A model generated the notes under the pieces. The model was not told the DNA's origin. It ran no database searches and saw only the letters and a program-made list of their open reading frames with translations. DNA of 41,583 bases from a virus. Location: positions 1 to 41,583 of IMG/VR virus record IMGVR_UViG_3300046001_010285. One strand, 5' to 3'. The stretch's first letter is position 1, and every line of letters starts with the position of its first letter. Shown here piece after piece: positions 1 through 6,430 of this stretch. Made by a program: the position numbers and the translations under genes.

Positions 1-99
1 GTTCCAATGTGGGTAAATTGCGTTGTCGCCGCTGAACTGACCGCCTTTGTTCGACTCTGCGGCTTGGAGTCGTGCGCGGATTTCTGCTAATGAGGCCAT
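1..99 (-). CDS. 32: ssDNA-binding protein gp32 (5' end only, partial)
   Basis: Only the first 33 codons are in the window; the gene runs off the left edge. The translation begins MASLAEIRARLQAAESNKGG and continues to a GDNAIYPHWN segment. From memory this matches the N-terminus of gp32-type single-stranded DNA-binding proteins of marine T4-like phages, where it precedes the OB-fold core. gp32 coats ssDNA during phage replication, recombination and repair. The start is the ATG at 99, preceded by a strong AAGGAG ribosome site about ten bases upstream. A late promoter and a structured leader lie upstream (see the entries at 179 and 121). The OB fold and zinc site that would confirm the call lie outside the window, so this rests on the N-terminal signature and the leader architecture. 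Confidence 0.7.
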   Translation of the reverse strand, partial: MASLAEIRARLQAAESNKGGQFSGDNAIYPHWN

Positions 100-120
100 A
101 ATGTTTTCTCCTTATAAAAT

Positions 121-174
121 GCCTAAATGTGCCTAAAAATTTGCCTAATGTACAAAGCACCTGTGCATTGTACA
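121..174 (-). promoter_or_regulatory. Structured gp32 leader: inverted repeat plus three TTAGGC repeats
   Basis: Bases 149-160 and 163-174 form an inverted repeat (arms of 12 with one mismatch, 2-base spacer). On the minus strand it falls at the predicted 5' end of the gp32 message. Between it and the ribosome site the mRNA carries three TTAGGC copies (plus-strand GCCTAA at 121, 131 and 143) in AT-rich sequence. T4 gp32 represses its own translation by binding a leader with a 5' pseudoknot followed by weakly structured repeats. The layout here is similar, but the autoregulatory role is inferred. Confidence 0.5.
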
Positions 175-178
175 ACTT

Positions 179-186
179 TATTTATA
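179..186 (-). promoter_or_regulatory. Late promoter box TATAAATA upstream of gp32
   Basis: The minus strand reads TATAAATA, the exact T4 late consensus, in the gap between the terminator at 200-224 and the gp32 start. With T4 spacing, transcription would begin near 173 and give a leader of about 74 bases. This is the only long leader among the late boxes in this window. Confidence 0.65.
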
Positions 187-199
187 CAGTAGTCAACAA

Positions 200-224
200 A
201 GAAGGCACAAAATCTGTGCCTTCT
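200..224 (-). terminator. Rho-independent terminator after the gene ending at 243
   Basis: A perfect 10-bp stem (AGAAGGCACA / TGTGCCTTCT) encloses a 5-base loop. On the minus strand the stem is followed by TTTGTTG, a short U-rich tail. It separates the terL transcription unit from gp32. Confidence 0.75.
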
Positions 225-242
225 GGATAAAAATTATTGTGT

Positions 243-1781
243 TTAGTGACCTAATGCCAGTCTTTTGATTTTGTCAAGTTCACTTTCGAACTGCACTTTT
301 GGTATCGGTGTTGTTTTTGCTGGGATCTTTGGTGGTTGTGGTGCTGCTTTAGCGGCTAATTGATCTGCTGTTGGTTTGGTTGCTTGTGCTGCTGGTGAAA
401 CGTAGGCAGGGTTCATCTTTGCGCCAATTTCTTTTGGATCAGTGATGTCATCAGTTTCCACCATTGGTGGAGGAGGTGTAGTTGGTGCCTGACCTGCTGG
501 TTGTGCTGGAGGGCCAGCCGGTGCTGCTGGTTCTTCAGCTGGTGGTGTTTCACCAGTAGGTGCAGTGGAAATTTCTGGAACTTCCATGCCAAGTTCTTCC
601 ATGCGTTTGGCAATCAACTCTCTTGCGTCTGCGTCAGGATCTGCTAATGCCAATGTGTCAAGACGATCAAATAAAATGTCATCTCCAAAAATATCGTATA
701 GTTGTTCTGTTGCATTGGTTGCATCTGGACCAACAGGTAATTCGTTTGCCATTAAATCTGTGAGTTTACGTAGTTTCTCTGGAGTGTCCGGAACTGACCA
801 TGTGCCTTCTAATAATCTATTAGACCAAATTTCAAATTCACTTGCCTCTTTCATTTGTGTGTTCCTTAATTTTGCCAACAAAGGTAATGCTGATTCTATG
901 CGTTGGTCCAGTGTTTGCTCAATAAACATAGTGCGGAGATCTTCAACCATGATGTCAGTGTCATCAATGTTGCTTGGATTCCATGATTCAAAGTATCTAT
1001 CGTATCCCCTTGAATTGCCCAAACTTTTTAATGTGTGTTTTGCCTGTTCATAGTATTGGTTGGCTGTTTCTACAATGTTCTGTGTTGATCCTTCAAATAC
1101 TCTGCCATGATGTGCTCTACGGAATCTGCTGAGTGTGTTGATTTCTGTGACCATTTCACAAATGTGTTGGCCTCTATGATCATAGGGACGACCGCCTTGG
1201 CGTACATGCTCTAGCATTGCTCTTGCACCGCTGAGATTTTTAAATGGAAGTTTGAATCTTTCACCGTCAGTGGTTTCAACAAAAATCTTATCAATATGCC
1301 TGAATCTTGCATCACCTTCTTCTAAGCGGCGGCTGTGTTGTATAAACAATCTTGCTCCAGAATCAGGTTTACTCCAACTCTGTGTTCTATTGCCTACTAG
1401 ACTTTCCATTACACTTTCGCGAATTTGATTCATACCTTTTAGTACAAATTTCATTCTGTTGATGTTTTCTAGATTGAAACTCAAACGATTACGCATGGCA
1501 AACTTACGCAGTTGTTCTAAAAAGTTAAACCAACCTTCTTTGTCGTCAGGTTCCATGCTGCGTCCAACATTGTCGCCAAAAAACACTGTCATCTCGCCAT
1601 CTTCACCAAATAAAATTTGCACAGTGCCGTAGTTCTTGCCGTCACGGCTCTTGTAATCAAATTTAATCAAGTCAGCATCATCTGGATCCAGTATTGAGGC
1701 GCCGCCGCTGTTGAACTGCTCAGGCTCAAAGTCCTTGCTTACCAATAGGTTGTAAAGTTGTTGATTTGCGGTGTTTTTCAT
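243..1781 (-). CDS. Conserved hypothetical protein of marine T4-like phages
   Basis: A 512-residue acidic protein with no catalytic motif I recognise. Residues roughly 1-400 look globular and helical. A segment near 350-400 (PVGPDATNATEQLYDIFGDD, then LFDRLDTLALADPDADAR) is one I recall from proteins of unknown function in marine T4-like phages. Residues about 405-490 form a low-complexity Pro/Ala/Thr linker ahead of a short charged tail. It follows terL directly: the terL stop lies inside the late box just upstream, and the start ATG at 1781 has no Shine-Dalgarno. The gene ends at a strong terminator. It could be a virion or head-assembly protein given its neighbours, but nothing in the sequence proves this. 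Confidence 0.8.
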   Translation of the reverse strand: MKNTANQQLYNLLVSKDFEPEQFNSGGASILDPDDADLIKFDYKSRDGKNYGTVQILFGEDGEMTVFFGDNVGRSMEPDDKEGWFNFLEQLRKFAMRNRLSFNLENINRMKFVLKGMNQIRESVMESLVGNRTQSWSKPDSGARLFIQHSRRLEEGDARFRHIDKIFVETTDGERFKLPFKNLSGARAMLEHVRQGGRPYDHRGQHICEMVTEINTLSRFRRAHHGRVFEGSTQNIVETANQYYEQAKHTLKSLGNSRGYDRYFESWNPSNIDDTDIMVEDLRTMFIEQTLDQRIESALPLLAKLRNTQMKEASEFEIWSNRLLEGTWSVPDTPEKLRKLTDLMANELPVGPDATNATEQLYDIFGDDILFDRLDTLALADPDADARELIAKRMEELGMEVPEISTAPTGETPPAEEPAAPAGPPAQPAGQAPTTPPPPMVETDDITDPKEIGAKMNPAYVSPAAQATKPTADQLAAKAAPQPPKIPAKTTPIPKVQFESELDKIKRLALGH

Positions 1782-1788
1782 AACTGTG

Positions 1789-1795
1789 TATTTAG
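1789..1795 (-). promoter_or_regulatory. Late-type box CTAAATA overlapping the terL stop codon
   Basis: The minus strand reads CTAAATACA. Its TAA (1794-1792) is the terL stop codon. The box ends 7 bases before the ATG at 1781, which has no Shine-Dalgarno. T4 spacing puts +1 at about 1783, so the message would be nearly leaderless. Confidence 0.5.
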
Positions 1796-3360
1796 CGGCT
1801 TATACTTATAAAAGGCATGGGCTCGATCACTGCTTCCCCGTGATCGCGCATCTGTGTATGCAGTTCCCCATGATAGCTTTGTAAAAGTTGCATCATGCGT
1901 ACTACCAACAGTGTAGCCATTACTAGATCGTCAGTTTCGCCTAGTTTTGCTTTATAAGCAGGTCCAGTGGCCACAAAAGTCTTAAGCTCACTGATCAAAC
2001 TAGCACTTCTAATGCTCATTCTACGTGATTCAATTAAATTTTTTAGTTTGGCACAGGCTGCAAGTTTGGCTTTGTTAGTAGTGTTAAAGCCTTTGCGATG
2101 CCTACGCCCGCCAGCTGGTGCGTGTGGATCGCTTAGAAAATAGCCCTTGATGTTCTCTTCTCCAAATTCAGCTATACTGATCAGTGCTGCTTCGCCCACT
2201 GTGTTGTTTTCTACGCTGTAGTATATTGCGTTTTCATCTCTAACATGATCATAGATCTGTTGTACTATATCAGCTAACAAACGTATTTGGGCTGGTATGT
2301 CAGTTCTGTTGTGCCGCCATTCTCCTACCTGTTCAGTGGAGTTGGCTTCAAAAATTTCTATAGCAGCAGGATCTCCCCCGGTGCCCAGACTAGGATCAAG
2401 AGCCACCACATACATCTTGCCCTTTTCTGGTTTTTTAAACCAACGTACTTGACCTGTTTTATAAATTGGTACTGATCCTTCTAAGTCAATCAATGTTGTA
2501 GGCGCTATTAATGTTTCATCATTGATAATAAATTCACATTCCATTTCACGCCTAAAACGATCCTCACCTAGAGCCGCTCGCTGTTGTTGAGCCCATGTAT
2601 CATCACGATCTGGATGTTCTTGCCAGCGAGCTCTAAATGCTTTGAAACCATTTTGGCCTACATCAGTTGGATTGCCAAACGCATCCTCGCACTTGTTTGC
2701 ACCTTTCCATAACAAAGCAAACTGGTCTTCATCGCTGTTTGGCGTGCTGGTTATAATTGCTTTACCACCAGTGGCCAAGGTAGGACTGATAGAAGTCCAA
2801 AACTCTGTGGCAATGGTTGGTCTTACAAATGCAAATTCGTCAGCGTACAAAAGTGAAATACTCATACCACGACCTGTGTTTTCAGTAGTGGTTTGACTTA
2901 CTATTCGACTGCCGTTATCAAATTCTATACTGCCTTTGTTGTAACTAACAGCACCTGCTCTAATATGATTTGGTACGTTTTCATATCCATATCTTACACG
3001 CTGCATGATTTCTTGTGCGCCAAGATATTTGTGCGCTGCCACCAACACAGTTGAATCTGGTATAAACATTGCATACCACAACAAATATCCAGCTGCAATA
3101 GTACTTTTGCCTGTTTGTCTAGGCAGCATTGAAATACTGAATCTGTAGTTGTGATAAGTGCTGATTAAACGTTTTTGATATTCAAAGGTCTGCATTTGTA
3201 TGCGACCTCGCACAGGATGTTGAATAAAGAAAAAGTTATCAAGAAAATACAAAGGACCATTATCAGGATCAGCGCACTTGGCAAACTCCTCAAGTTGTTG
3301 ATCGCTGTAGATACTGGGTTTGTAGGCTGGTTTAACCAGCGCAATATCAACTGTGCTCAT
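1792..3360 (-). CDS. 17: Terminase large subunit (gp17, packaging ATPase-nuclease)
   Basis: The 522-residue motor pumps DNA into the prohead and cuts the concatemer. The N-terminal ATPase has an adenine/Walker A motif LPRQTGKST at 79-87, a Walker B strand SISLLYADEF ending in catalytic Glu175, and the coupling motif ITSTPN at 203-208. The C-terminal RNase H-like nuclease has its first acidic residue at Asp322 (VVALDPSLGTGGD) and a later acidic pair in GETDDLVMA near 477-478. Domain order and motifs match T4 gp17, but the protein is shorter than the 610 residues of T4 gp17. In T4, gp16 and gp17 are adjacent; here about 6 kb of small virion genes lie between them. The ATG at 3360 is preceded by a TAAATA box rather than a Shine-Dalgarno. 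Confidence 0.96.
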   Translation of the reverse strand: MSTVDIALVKPAYKPSIYSDQQLEEFAKCADPDNGPLYFLDNFFFIQHPVRGRIQMQTFEYQKRLISTYHNYRFSISMLPRQTGKSTIAAGYLLWYAMFIPDSTVLVAAHKYLGAQEIMQRVRYGYENVPNHIRAGAVSYNKGSIEFDNGSRIVSQTTTENTGRGMSISLLYADEFAFVRPTIATEFWTSISPTLATGGKAIITSTPNSDEDQFALLWKGANKCEDAFGNPTDVGQNGFKAFRARWQEHPDRDDTWAQQQRAALGEDRFRREMECEFIINDETLIAPTTLIDLEGSVPIYKTGQVRWFKKPEKGKMYVVALDPSLGTGGDPAAIEIFEANSTEQVGEWRHNRTDIPAQIRLLADIVQQIYDHVRDENAIYYSVENNTVGEAALISIAEFGEENIKGYFLSDPHAPAGGRRHRKGFNTTNKAKLAACAKLKNLIESRRMSIRSASLISELKTFVATGPAYKAKLGETDDLVMATLLVVRMMQLLQSYHGELHTQMRDHGEAVIEPMPFISISR

Positions 3361-3365
3361 AAAAG

Positions 3366-3372
3366 TATTTAA
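3366..3372 (-). promoter_or_regulatory. Late-type box TTAAATA upstream of terL
   Basis: The minus strand reads TTAAATACTTTT directly before the terL ATG. With T4 late-promoter spacing, +1 falls at 3360, the A of the start codon. No Shine-Dalgarno is present. Confidence 0.45.
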
Positions 3373-3408
3373 TGAACATCAGCTGGCATCAAGATCTTTG
3401 ATTATGGG

Positions 3409-3846
3409 TTAATTACACCAGCTCTGTTTGGCTTCGCCGTAGTACTCTCTAGCGAATCCATTTGCAATAAGTTGAGCACGTAAGCTCTGGCCATCCAAGA
3501 TCATGTCGCCTAGCACACGACCACCAAACTTGTCCCATTCGTAGAGTATAACCTGACGCTTCAACGATTTGGCAACGGCATTCTTGGTAAATGCTGAGGC
3601 AGCTTCGCCGCGTTGTGCTTCACTGGCACATTGCGCTCTGTGTCCTTTTTCTGGAGTATCAACTCCAAAGATACGCACAGCCAGTTCAGGCTTGAGCGGA
3701 GCAGGTAGGAATGGTGCTGAAATTACCACAGTATCACCATCGTTAACACGTATTACCTGTGCGTCATAGGTCACACCGGGCTTTTGTTTGGGTTGTGCAA
3801 CGGCCAGCATGGGCACAACAAGTAAGAGTAAGAAGAGTTTTTTCAT
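3409..3846 (-). CDS. Secreted thermonuclease-like (SNase-fold) protein
   Basis: A 145-residue protein with a classic signal peptide (MKK, a Leu/Val-rich core at 4-15, and likely cleavage after the AVA at 15-17) followed by a staphylococcal-nuclease domain. Visible family residues are NDGDTV at 35-40, VRIFGVDTPE with Arg58 and Glu66 (counterparts of SNase Arg35 and Glu43), and DKFGGRVLGD with Arg110 (counterpart of Arg87). All catalytic positions are therefore intact. SNases hydrolyse DNA and RNA using calcium. Export would place it in the periplasm or medium, so it may scavenge nucleotides or attack competing DNA rather than serve packaging. Two cysteines (73 and 144) could form a disulfide after export. 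The start lacks a Shine-Dalgarno. It lies between terL and virion genes. Confidence 0.9.
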   Translation of the reverse strand: MKKLFLLLLVVPMLAVAQPKQKPGVTYDAQVIRVNDGDTVVISAPFLPAPLKPELAVRIFGVDTPEKGHRAQCASEAQRGEAASAFTKNAVAKSLKRQVILYEWDKFGGRVLGDMILDGQSLRAQLIANGFAREYYGEAKQSWCN

Positions 3847-3854
3847 TTGTTTTT

Positions 3855-4463
3855 TTAAGCTACTTGATATGTGCCAGAAAGATCAAAATGTGCGCCCGAT
3901 TGCCAGGCACCTGTGGCCGGAGTGTTGAATTTCCAAACTAGATCAGTGACGCTACCAGAATAATACAGTTTCATCACTGTGGTGCTGTCTGTGGCATCCG
4001 TGATGCCGGCGATGTGATACAGGGCCGGGGAGCCTGCGCCTGCTGTTTGATGCAAAGTGCCGCCAGCCAGTCTGAATGTGTTTGCGGCTGGTGCGGGCAA
4101 GGTGATCTGATAACCAGTGCTGCCAAAGTTGGTGACTCCTGTGAAATCAAAATACACATGTATGAACATCAAGGGACCCATACGCACATAAGATGCTGTG
4201 GCTGTGCCGCCGGCAAATGTGCCGGATCCATCAGTGAACTGGGGATTGAATACTGTGCTGCTGGTAACGCCAGATCCGTATGCTACCAAATTCAAGTTGC
4301 CGTTGGTGTTGCCTACATAAAGATTTTGCGTGAGTTGGTCTACCACAAGTTCGCTGGGTCGAGCTACGCCGTTGTATTCGCCAACAGTTTCTTGTGCGTT
4401 GTCTTTCATCACGGCACGACTGATGCCTGTTATGTTGTCGTATGGTGGTGGCGGGTTTGCCAT
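3855..4463 (-). CDS. Probable virion structural protein
   Basis: A 202-residue protein rich in Gly, Thr, Ser and Ala. The N-terminus (MANPPPPYDNITGISRAV, then MKDNAQETVGEYNGVARPSE and ELVVDQLTQNLYVGN) resembles a module I recall in marine T4-like phage structural proteins. The ELVVD…LYVGN pattern is common at the base of fibre-type proteins. The remainder is beta-rich (SYVRMGPLMFIHVYFDF, then LPAPAANTFRLAGG) and could be a decoration or receptor-contact domain. It overlaps the upstream gene at 4463. A weak AAGGAT ribosome site precedes the start. The exact role is unknown. Confidence 0.65.
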   Translation of the reverse strand: MANPPPPYDNITGISRAVMKDNAQETVGEYNGVARPSELVVDQLTQNLYVGNTNGNLNLVAYGSGVTSSTVFNPQFTDGSGTFAGGTATASYVRMGPLMFIHVYFDFTGVTNFGSTGYQITLPAPAANTFRLAGGTLHQTAGAGSPALYHIAGITDATDSTTVMKLYYSGSVTDLVWKFNTPATGAWQSGAHFDLSGTYQVA

Positions 4464-4849
4464 TATCTTGGGTATCCTTGAAAGGGTCTGATCGGACTTT
4501 GAGTTGTCACAAAGTCAGGTTCTGCACTGTCAGGGGTGCTGACCAACTTTTTCCCGCCCTGGGTATCAGTCATAGACAGTGCTGTATCAATCACATCCTC
4601 AATGCCAGAATTCATGCCTGATATCACGGCATACTTGCCAAATGCAGCTTCAGCTGACCATTCTGGCATGAATGGATTCACATCATCTTTACGATAATCG
4701 CTGCGAGCACGAGCAATGGCAACTCCTGTGCGATAGGTACGATAAGGATCACTGGAACTAACACCGGGCAACGAATATGTATATCGCATGGGCTCAGCAG
4801 TTTCGGCTGGTAGCTCACGCTGTTCTTTGATGAACTCTCGGGCTCGCAT
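4463..4849 (-). CDS. Putative capsid-targeted internal head protein (A)
   Basis: A 128-residue protein beginning MRAREFIKE, with the ending SPIRPFQGYPR. The start fits the T4 capsid-targeting signal of internal proteins (MKTYQEFIAE type), which the gp21 protease cleaves after the pattern [I/L/V]-x-E; here the cut would follow Glu9. The upstream neighbour has the same layout (MRAKEFVFE… SPIKPFGGY), so the two look like diverged tandem paralogues. The middle has a YRTYRTGVAIARARSD segment I recall from small proteins of marine T4-like phages. The start and the upstream stop overlap as TGATG, indicating translational coupling. No enzymatic motif is seen. Confidence 0.7.
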   Translation of the reverse strand: MRAREFIKEQRELPAETAEPMRYTYSLPGVSSSDPYRTYRTGVAIARARSDYRKDDVNPFMPEWSAEAAFGKYAVISGMNSGIEDVIDTALSMTDTQGGKKLVSTPDSAEPDFVTTQSPIRPFQGYPR

Positions 4850-5214
4850 CAGTAGCCCCCAAACGGTTTGATAGGGCTATCAACGTGTGTGGATTTGACT
4901 TCTTCTGACTCTAGGTCGCCATTGTTCAAGTCTGTGTACACTGCTCCTGCTGCTCGGAAAGCCTGTTTGAGCATGTCTTGTTCAATTTCTGTGTATGGAT
5001 AAGCGCCTCGTCGTTTGCCTATCCAGGATTTGGCATCCATGTCAATTTCGCTGCCATCACCGTTGGCCATGGCCACAGCCATCATCACACGATTCAGTGT
5101 GTAATCACTATTGGTTTGTTCTCCGTCGCTGAACAAAACTAGACCTTTGGTGGCTGACTGCCTACGATGTCCAATTTTGCCATCACGTTCAAAAACAAAT
5201 TCTTTGGCTCTCAT
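4849..5214 (-). CDS. Putative capsid-targeted internal head protein (B)
   Basis: A 121-residue protein starting MRAKEFVFE and ending SPIKPFGGY, sharing both tags with the gene at 4463-4849. The core (SDYTLNRVMMAVAMANGDG, MDAKSWIGKRRGAYPYTEIE, QDMLKQAFRAAGA) is familiar from short proteins of marine T4-like phages and has no known activity. VFE at residues 7-9 fits a gp21-type prohead protease site. If that is right, the protein enters the prohead core and is trimmed during maturation. The start lies ten bases after the previous stop and has no clear Shine-Dalgarno, so translation may depend on coupling. Confidence 0.7.
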   Translation of the reverse strand: MRAKEFVFERDGKIGHRRQSATKGLVLFSDGEQTNSDYTLNRVMMAVAMANGDGSEIDMDAKSWIGKRRGAYPYTEIEQDMLKQAFRAAGAVYTDLNNGDLESEEVKSTHVDSPIKPFGGY

Positions 5215-5223
5215 GTCAATGCA

Positions 5224-5559
5224 TCAAAAACTACCAGTGCCGCGTGACCCTGCCTGTGCCGAACTAGCTGTGCCTAGTTCCTGCGCAGTGAAATTGGCAC
5301 CCGCAATGGTTAGCTTGTTGCCTACACCAACATAGATATCTTGACGTGAGTTGGCTGGTACACTCACTGCATTGCTGTAGATGTTGCCTGCGGAAAAACT
5401 GCTTTCAGCGTTGGCAACCACTCCATTGCCAGGTTGAACATAGGTCAACTGCACTGCTTCTACTTGAAAAGTCACAGCAGTGTTGCCAGTAGAAATTCTT
5501 GCTTTGTCAGTGTACCAGGCTTGATCAGAAACACTGGTGTAAACATTTGCTTGTGCCAT
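5224..5559 (-). CDS. Small probable virion protein, unknown function
   Basis: A 111-residue protein rich in Ala, Ser, Val and Gly, with predicted beta character throughout (AVTFQVEAVQLTYVQPGNG, then IYVGVGNKLTIAGANFTAQE) and a flexible Ser/Gly tail. It has no signal peptide, membrane segment or catalytic motif. Its composition and setting between head-associated genes suit a decoration or fibre-type protein, but I do not recognise the family. Its ATG overlaps the TAA of the upstream 56-residue gene by one base (TAATG). Confidence 0.55.
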   Translation of the reverse strand: MAQANVYTSVSDQAWYTDKARISTGNTAVTFQVEAVQLTYVQPGNGVVANAESSFSAGNIYSNAVSVPANSRQDIYVGVGNKLTIAGANFTAQELGTASSAQAGSRGTGSF

Positions 5560-5729
5560 TAGTTGTTTTCCTTGTTAGGCTGAGGTGGCACGTAAGGCTG
5601 ATACAGATTGCGTGTCTGATCCAGTACTCCAGGGATATCTACCGGAGTCTGTTTCACTGTGGCTGGTGCCGGACTGTGCGGATTTTGCTGCACAGGAAAA
5701 TCTTGATTGTTGTAGGGTCGGTATACCAT
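5559..5729 (-). CDS. Small proline-rich protein (56 residues)
   Basis: A short frame with a strong ribosome site (AGGAGAATATC before the ATG at 5729). It fills the gap between two clearly real genes and ends in a TAATG overlap with the next start. The product begins MVYRPYNNQDFPVQQNPHSP and is rich in Pro, Gln and Asn, with no hydrophobic core, so it is probably disordered. The spacing, the overlap and the best Shine-Dalgarno in the cluster are the reasons for calling it. Function is unknown. Confidence 0.6.
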   Translation of the reverse strand: MVYRPYNNQDFPVQQNPHSPAPATVKQTPVDIPGVLDQTRNLYQPYVPPQPNKENN

Positions 5730-5739
5730 GATATTCTCC

Positions 5740-6423
5740 TTACCAGGCGCGGCAACTCCAGTACCGTGCTTTCCAGCGCGGTCCAGGATTGTCGCAGTTG
5801 TGTCGAGCTCTAAAACTTTTGCGTCGTGCAGGGTTGCTTTTTTTGATTTTCATGGTCTTGTCACCAAAATTGACTTTGACCACGTTGCCCTTGGGACCGC
5901 GCACATATACCTTGGATTTCTTTACATCACCTGCCATGGGCTTGCCCAAGGAAACTTCGCGTCCTTGATACTTGGCTTCGTTGCTTTGAGTGCTTTTCCA
6001 ATCATCAAAGCTGGTGCCAGGCGGTACTTTGAGAAATTTTTTATCTAGTGAAAACTTGTCAAGATCCGACATTGAACCACGAGAAATAGGAGTGCCTGCA
6101 TGTCCTTGCTGTGCTCTAAGTCTGCCTTGTTCCAAATCTTGTGTGGTTGCTGTGGCTGGTTTGACTCCGGCCTGGATATCGTCAAGATCAGCAAATGCAG
6201 CCTGCGCTCGCTGACTCAGCGTTGATTGCTCCAACAAACCGTAGCCCTCAAGCACAGACATGGTTTTGTCATCAGCATGCAATACGATACCATCTTCGGT
6301 TTCTTCTAACACGTATGTTTCCAGCAAGAATTCTTCGCGGATGTTGATTGCAAAATCATCACCCGCTACTGGATTGTAGAAACTGTGTTCGCTTTCAGCT
6401 AGATATTCTTGGAACGATTTCAT
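5740..6423 (-). CDS. Putative capsid-targeted virion protein with conserved basic C-terminus
   Basis: A 227-residue protein starting MKSFQEYLAESE, very close to the T4 internal-protein targeting signal MKTYQEFIAE, with a gp21-type LAE site at 8-10. Further [L/I/V]xE sites follow near residues 30-70. The last 55 residues (KVYVRGPKGNVVKVNFGD, then NPARRKSFRARHNC and WKARYWSCRAW) form a basic, Trp- and Cys-containing domain. I recall this domain as strongly conserved in marine T4-like phages, sometimes at the end of head-associated proteins. Two cysteines and several Arg/Lys suggest nucleic-acid or metal contact, but no activity is known. The start has only a weak ribosome site; a TATAAATG sequence (6439-6432) is just upstream. 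Confidence 0.7.
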   Translation of the reverse strand: MKSFQEYLAESEHSFYNPVAGDDFAINIREEFLLETYVLEETEDGIVLHADDKTMSVLEGYGLLEQSTLSQRAQAAFADLDDIQAGVKPATATTQDLEQGRLRAQQGHAGTPISRGSMSDLDKFSLDKKFLKVPPGTSFDDWKSTQSNEAKYQGREVSLGKPMAGDVKKSKVYVRGPKGNVVKVNFGDKTMKIKKSNPARRKSFRARHNCDNPGPRWKARYWSCRAW

Positions 6424-6430
6424 ATCAGTC

